Positions 12,744 through 16,505 of a stretch of DNA of 16,505 nt are shown here, piece after piece; within the stretch, counting starts at the first letter, position 1; each line of letters opens with the position of its first letter. The stretch covers positions 1 to 16,505 of the forward strand of contig JAZRGE010000072.1 in assembly GCA_045644025.1 (NCBI GenBank), given 5' to 3'. Under the pieces are notes generated by a model. That model was given only the letters and a program-made list of their open reading frames with translations. It searched no databases and was not told the DNA's origin. Made by a program: the position numbers and the translations under genes. The DNA comes from JAZRGE01 sp045644025 (GTDB taxonomy: Bacteria > Bacillota > Clostridia > Oscillospirales > Acutalibacteraceae).

Positions 12744-14063
12744 TTAGTCCTCCACGTCAAAGGCTTCCAGGCCTTTTTTTGCTTCGGGCTTGGAATCTCC
12801 GTGCTTAACCATACCCATCGTGAGGAAGGAAATAAACACAGCCACAGCGGCATAGATAAAGAGCGATTCATAAGCCACGTTCTTAAGTAACCAGCCTGCC
12901 ACGATGGGAGTGACAATCTGGGCTATCATGGAGAAGGTGTAGTAAAGGCCCGTGTATTTGCCCACGTCCGAACCGGCACACATTTCCACAACCATAGGGA
13001 AACTGTTCACGTTGATAGCCGCCCAGGCAATACCTACCAGCACGAACAGCACGAAAAGTGCAGGAGAGAACTCCTTGAACGTGAGAGTGTAGATAAATGC
13101 CAGGAAGAAACTGGCGGCAAGCAAGAGTGCACCGAAGCGAATAACCTTGCGGCGACCGATCTTGGCAGAAATATTGCCAACGGGAATATAGCTGAGCATA
13201 GCACCGGCTGTGGCAACAAGCAGGCAAAGACCTGTGCCGCCAACACCCTTGCCCCAAACGTTATCAACGTACACCGAGAACCAGGTTGTAACACCGTTGT
13301 AGCCAATATACCAAAAAGATACCGAAAGAAGCAGGAAGAGAAGGCTGAACTTTACTCCCTTGGGAAGTTTGGCACCCTTTTCGGTCTGCTCGGTAAGTTC
13401 TTCTTCGGGATGCTCGTTTTCATATTCTTTTTGCTTTGCCACTAACTTAGGCTCGTTTACAAAAAGGAAAAGCACAAGCAACGCCAAAAGCATTATACCG
13501 CCAACGATTGCGAACAAGGGCAGATATGTCTCGTGCTCGGATTCTTTTGTTTTATAAATAAATGTGGTGAGCAACAAGAAGAGTGCTCCACCGATAGCGC
13601 CCATAAGATTAATAATGGCATTGCCCTTAGAGCGCAGGGGTTTAGGTGTCACATCAGGCATAAGAGCCACGGCAGGGCTGCGATAAATACCCATAGAGAT
13701 AAGCAACAAACCCAGAGCCACAACAAAAAGCAACAGCTTGTTGTTGGAAGGAGCTGTGTGATAGCTGCCTGCAATAAAGGGCAGAGTCATCATAAACATA
13801 ACAGCCAGCACCGTACCAACGAATATGTAGGGGCGCCTGCGTCCCAACGGGCTCTTACATCTATCAGAAAGAGCGCCGAATATAGGCAGAAGGAAAACAG
13901 CCAGAATATTATCGGCCGCCATAATCGAACCGGTGTAAACCTCGTCGAGATGGAAGGTATTGGTGAGCAGCAACGGAGTAAGGGTATCGTAAAGCTGCCA
14001 GAAAGCGCAGATGGAAAGGAACGCGAAGCCAACCAGAGTGGTGTTCTTAACATTCAGTTTCAT
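12744..14063 (-). CDS. Sugar:cation symporter of SUC/GPH type (MFS)
   Basis: A 439-aa integral membrane transporter with about 12 hydrophobic segments in two halves separated by a charged cytoplasmic loop (about residues 205-237, rich in K and E). The loop between TM2 and TM3 reads SDRCKSPLGRRRPYI (66-80), the signature shared by sucrose/SLC45-type and glycoside-pentoside-hexuronide transporters. YRSPAVALMPD (127-137) also fits them, and the second half has a matching ISAKIGRRKVIRFG. It should import a sugar or glycoside with H+ or Na+. The start at 14063 follows AAGGAGA, 16 bp after the stop of the asparagine-synthetase-like gene. It could supply the substrate of the convergent glycyl radical operon, whose hydrolase is cytoplasmic, but that is inferred from proximity. 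Substrate not assignable. Confidence 0.88.
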   Translation of the reverse strand: MKLNVKNTTLVGFAFLSICAFWQLYDTLTPLLLTNTFHLDEVYTGSIMAADNILAVFLLPIFGALSDRCKSPLGRRRPYIFVGTVLAVMFMMTLPFIAGSYHTAPSNNKLLLFVVALGLLLISMGIYRSPAVALMPDVTPKPLRSKGNAIINLMGAIGGALFLLLTTFIYKTKESEHETYLPLFAIVGGIMLLALLVLFLFVNEPKLVAKQKEYENEHPEEELTEQTEKGAKLPKGVKFSLLFLLLSVSFWYIGYNGVTTWFSVYVDNVWGKGVGGTGLCLLVATAGAMLSYIPVGNISAKIGRRKVIRFGALLLAASFFLAFIYTLTFKEFSPALFVLFVLVGIAWAAINVNSFPMVVEMCAGSDVGKYTGLYYTFSMIAQIVTPIVAGWLLKNVAYESLFIYAAVAVFISFLTMGMVKHGDSKPEAKKGLEAFDVED

Positions 14064-14079
14064 TTTTCTTTCTCCTTAA

Positions 14080-15618
14080 TTATCTTTTTACAAAATATTC
14101 CTCGTACCACACAAGGAATGCATATATCGTCCAAACTTTGCGCCAATTATCGGAATTGCCGCCCACATATTCATCGAATATGGCCTTTATAGCATCCACA
14201 TTGAAGAACTCTTCGGCAATAGGGCTATCGAAAAGGCGTTTAACATCCGCATTATATCGGTCGTCTGCCATCCACATTCTGATGGGCACCACAAAGCCCA
14301 ACTTTTTGCGGAAGGAAATCTCTTCGGGAAGCACCTTGGATGCGGCTGTGCGAAGTGCCACCTTATTTTGCTCTTCGTTCACCTTATAGCAAGAAGGTAC
14401 CCTTGCCGCAATATCAAAGATGCGAAGATCGGTGAGCGGCATTCTGACTTCCAGACCTGCGGCGGTGCTCATTTTATCAACGTTGAGATAAATATCGCCT
14501 TCCAGCCACACCTGGATATCTACGTCCGACATTTTGGAAAGCGGATCCAGGCCTTCGTTTTCAACATACAGATCCTTCACAAGATCAATAGGCAGGAAGT
14601 CTTCCTTATAGTATTTAAGGATCGCCTTTTTTTCGTCTTCCTTCATAATGTTGGTGTTGCCCACATAGAAGGTTTTTAGATTTTCACCATATCTTTCGGC
14701 GTTGCGATACATATTGTAGCCGCCGAAAAATTCATCGGCTCCCTCACCCGAGTAGCAGATATCGGTGTGCTCAGCAGTTGCCTTGCAGCCCAGTGCAAAA
14801 GCCACAGCCGATGCATCGCCTAAAGGCTGCTCCATATTGTACATCACATAAGGCACAGCGGCAAAATATTCTTCCGGTGTGATAAGGCATCGGTTAAACT
14901 TTCTGCCAAGGATTTTTGCGGTTTCGGCTGCCATACCCGATTCATCCAACCTGCTGTCGTCGTATCCACAGGAGTTGCAGGCCTTAGCATCCGATACAGC
15001 CAGCACGTAGGAAGAATCCACACCACCCGAAAGGAAACTTTCAACGTATTCGCCATTTTCCTTAACTTCAGTCATAATTTCGGCCAAAGTGGTGTGAATC
15101 TCATCAGCCCATTCATCCAAGGTTTTGGTTGTATCCGGCTTAAAATAGGGTTTCCAATAGCGCACGATAGTGTTCTTATTTCCACTTCTCCTAAGGTATC
15201 TGCCGGGCAAAAGCTTCTTAACGCCCTTAAAGAAGGTATCTTCACCTGTTGTGTATGTCATTGTGAGATAAATCTGCAGAAGATCTTTATTCAGCTCTTT
15301 TTTGAAGCCGGGCTGCTTCATAATGGCTCTTATATCGGTGGCACAATAAAAATCTCCGTTTTCGGCCTCATAATAATAGAAAGGCACGGTGCCAAACTGA
15401 TCCCTAAGGCAGAACATTTCCCCTGCCTCATTATCCCAAACAGCAAAAGCAAACATTCCATAGATATGCTCTGCCATATTGCCGCCCCACTTTTCGTAGG
15501 CTGCAAGAATAATAGCCTCTTCCCTTTCCCTGCGTCTAAGAGTTTTATCCACTCCAAGCTGATCACAAAGAGAAGCCCAATTTCTTATATGGCCTTTGTA
15601 AACCTTTAATTCCTTCAT
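14080..15618 (-). CDS. Asparagine-synthetase-like protein lacking the glutaminase N-terminus
   Basis: A 512-aa protein of the AsnB family. The C-terminal ATP-pyrophosphatase domain is intact: PP-loop SGGVDSS (197-203), SGEGADEFFGGY (290-301) and AAGLEVRMPL (386-395). It should therefore adenylate a carboxylate such as aspartate and transfer ammonia to it. The N-terminal class II amidotransferase domain is incomplete: the chain begins at the position of the NGEIYN strand (here YKGHIRN), so about 70-75 residues with the catalytic Cys2 and the RGPD glutamine-binding motif are missing. NWASLC...GMFAFAVWD and LRDQFGTVPF show the rest of that domain is retained. The start is supported by GAGGT upstream and a non-coding AT-rich region before it, so truncation is not an annotation artefact. 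It would be ammonia-dependent or have a different amidation or ligase role. First gene of a three-gene operon. Confidence 0.88.
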   Translation of the reverse strand: MKELKVYKGHIRNWASLCDQLGVDKTLRRREREEAIILAAYEKWGGNMAEHIYGMFAFAVWDNEAGEMFCLRDQFGTVPFYYYEAENGDFYCATDIRAIMKQPGFKKELNKDLLQIYLTMTYTTGEDTFFKGVKKLLPGRYLRRSGNKNTIVRYWKPYFKPDTTKTLDEWADEIHTTLAEIMTEVKENGEYVESFLSGGVDSSYVLAVSDAKACNSCGYDDSRLDESGMAAETAKILGRKFNRCLITPEEYFAAVPYVMYNMEQPLGDASAVAFALGCKATAEHTDICYSGEGADEFFGGYNMYRNAERYGENLKTFYVGNTNIMKEDEKKAILKYYKEDFLPIDLVKDLYVENEGLDPLSKMSDVDIQVWLEGDIYLNVDKMSTAAGLEVRMPLTDLRIFDIAARVPSCYKVNEEQNKVALRTAASKVLPEEISFRKKLGFVVPIRMWMADDRYNADVKRLFDSPIAEEFFNVDAIKAIFDEYVGGNSDNWRKVWTIYAFLVWYEEYFVKR

Positions 15619-15652
15619 TTTAAGACCTCACATTTTCTGCAAAATCAATTTA

Positions 15653-15679
15653 ATTATAATCTACCATATTTTTCGACAA
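15653..15679 (-). promoter_or_regulatory. Candidate promoter of the asparagine-synthetase-like operon
   Basis: On the minus strand a consensus TATAAT (15658-15653) lies 34 bp before the start codon. The nearest -35 candidate, TTGTCG (15679-15674), has only a 15-bp spacer. The -10 is convincing; the -35 is not. Confidence 0.4.
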
Positions 15680-15795
15680 TGTTCAACACCACAATTAAAA
15701 ATATTCCCAACTTTTGTTTTGACTCACAGGTGGCATAATATTCATTAAATTCGCAAAATCAACCCACTATTGAAAATTTCAATAACATATGATAC

Positions 15796-15801
15796 TATAA
15801 T
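15796..15801 (+). promoter_or_regulatory. -10 element of the sugar-isomerase-like gene
   Basis: A consensus TATAAT lies 29 bp before the ATG at 15831. TTGAAA (15770-15775) is the best -35 candidate, but the spacer is 20 bp, longer than normal, so the promoter may need an activator. Between this and the divergent promoter (15680-15769) nothing recognisable was seen apart from an isolated TTGACT at 15719-15724. Confidence 0.35.
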
Positions 15802-15830
15802 TAAAAATACCGAACAGGGGCGATGATGAT

Positions 15831-16505
15831 ATGAGCAAAAAAATCAGCATTTCCGGCGGAAGACTCCAAGCAACCTACGGCGCAGAAGAAGCGCTGAGAA
15901 TTATGAAAGAAGCCGGCTTCGACGGCATCGATTTTGATCTGGACTGTTACCGCGGCAACGGCAAGCTGCCCAATATAATCACTATGCCCCAGGATGAATT
16001 CGAGGCATATTTTAGGAATCTTCGTTCTATTGCCGATGAGATAGGCCTGGAAATTCCTTCTGTCCATAGCAATCTGGATGGATATGTGAAGGATATGGAA
16101 AAGAACGAATGGCTGCGTGCAAAAGCCAGGCGCGATATTGAGGCTGCTTCTATTTTGGGAGCAAAATACTGCGTTATTCACTCTGTTTCCAATCTGCGCT
16201 GGGGTCTGGATGCCGATCCCAAGATGCTTCACCAGCTCAACCAGAAGATGTACGAGGATTTCACCCCTTGGGCTGAGCAGTTTGGCGTGTGCCTCACATT
16301 GGAAAGCTTTGGCGGCTGCACTGTAGACGGCGTACGCGGCTACGATTATTTTGCGAATCACAAGGCTATGTGCCATGAATACGATTCTATCAAGACTGAA
16401 CACAAAGCCTTCTGCCTTGATAGTGGCCACACAAACGTGGCTGTTGGCGGTGGTTGCCTTTCGGTGCCCGATTATATTCGATATTTCGGCAGCAGAATCA
16501 AAATG
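15831..16505 (+). CDS. Sugar phosphate isomerase/epimerase, xylose-isomerase-like TIM barrel (3' end missing)
   Basis: Partial gene; 225 codons are present and the frame is open to the right edge. The protein belongs to the AP-endonuclease-2/xylose-isomerase-like TIM-barrel family, which includes sugar and inositol isomerases and epimerases. Visible features are EEALRIMKEAGFDGIDFDL near the N-terminus, H79 (SVHSN), H117 (CVIHS), the metal-binding glutamate E158 (LTLESFGG), and D197 with H200 (CLDSGHTN). No signal peptide. The start is the ATG at 15831, with AGGGG at 15816-15820 as ribosome site; two ATGs at 15823 and 15826 are out of frame. It is transcribed divergently from the asparagine-synthetase-like operon. 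It could begin another sugar catabolic operon or belong functionally with the radical operon. The reaction cannot be named from the fragment. Confidence 0.87.
   Translation, partial: MSKKISISGGRLQATYGAEEALRIMKEAGFDGIDFDLDCYRGNGKLPNIITMPQDEFEAYFRNLRSIADEIGLEIPSVHSNLDGYVKDMEKNEWLRAKARRDIEAASILGAKYCVIHSVSNLRWGLDADPKMLHQLNQKMYEDFTPWAEQFGVCLTLESFGGCTVDGVRGYDYFANHKAMCHEYDSIKTEHKAFCLDSGHTNVAVGGGCLSVPDYIRYFGSRIKM

Noticed and set aside
12118..12747. 209-codon open frame on the plus strand
   Set aside because: Antisense to the glycerophosphodiester phosphodiesterase, whose catalytic motifs are intact.
15801..16430. 209-codon open frame on the minus strand at the right edge
   Set aside because: Opposes the TIM-barrel isomerase-like gene, which has metal-binding motifs, a ribosome site and an open frame to the window end.

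Overview
The window reads as a piece of the chromosome of a strictly anaerobic, low-to-moderate GC Firmicute (class Clostridia, plausibly a gut lineage). The reasons are the consensus AAGGAGG-type ribosome binding sites, the AT-rich intergenic promoters with TGn-extended -10 elements, oxygen-defence genes of anaerobe type (flavodiiron protein, superoxide reductase, rubredoxin) and an oxygen-sensitive glycyl radical enzyme with its radical SAM activase. No rRNA, tRNA, CRISPR array, insertion sequence or phage gene was seen. Genus cannot be assigned from the sequence alone.

Layout. (1) Positions 1-298 hold no gene. They carry a predicted rightward promoter and a predicted leftward promoter for a gene beyond the left edge. 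(2) 299-2662, + strand, is a three-gene oxygen/NO defence operon closed by a clear terminator: a four-domain flavodiiron protein (metallo-beta-lactamase, flavodoxin, flavin reductase and short rubredoxin), a 2Fe-superoxide reductase (desulfoferrodoxin) and a stand-alone rubredoxin. (3) 2816-3733, + strand, is a lipoprotein of unknown function with its own promoter. A shared bidirectional terminator separates it from the convergent AraC-type regulator (3770-4567, - strand).

(4) 4675-11883, + strand, is the centrepiece. Five tightly spaced genes are transcribed divergently from the AraC regulator: a PFL-activase-like radical SAM enzyme, a divergent glycyl radical enzyme, a class I mannose-6-phosphate-isomerase-like protein, a sedoheptulokinase-like FGGY sugar kinase and a clan GH-A (GH5-like) glycoside hydrolase. 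Each downstream gene starts 9-13 bp after the previous stop, with a Shine-Dalgarno sequence that overlaps or directly follows that stop, so this looks like one co-expressed catabolic unit. My inference is that a glycoside is hydrolysed, the sugar is isomerised and phosphorylated, and the glycyl radical enzyme performs an eliminase- or lyase-type radical step on a sugar-derived intermediate. I know of no characterised pathway with this gene set.

(5) An 18-bp perfect inverted repeat (11890-11927) terminates this operon and a convergent - strand operon (15618 down to 11926): an asparagine-synthetase-like protein without the glutaminase half of its N-terminus, a SUC/GPH-type sugar:cation symporter, and a membrane-anchored glycerophosphodiester phosphodiesterase. 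(6) At the right edge, a xylose-isomerase-like TIM-barrel protein (sugar phosphate isomerase/epimerase family) starts at 15831 and runs off the window. Regions 4-6 together look like a carbohydrate utilisation neighbourhood. The symporter could import the substrate of the radical operon, but that link is inferred from proximity only.
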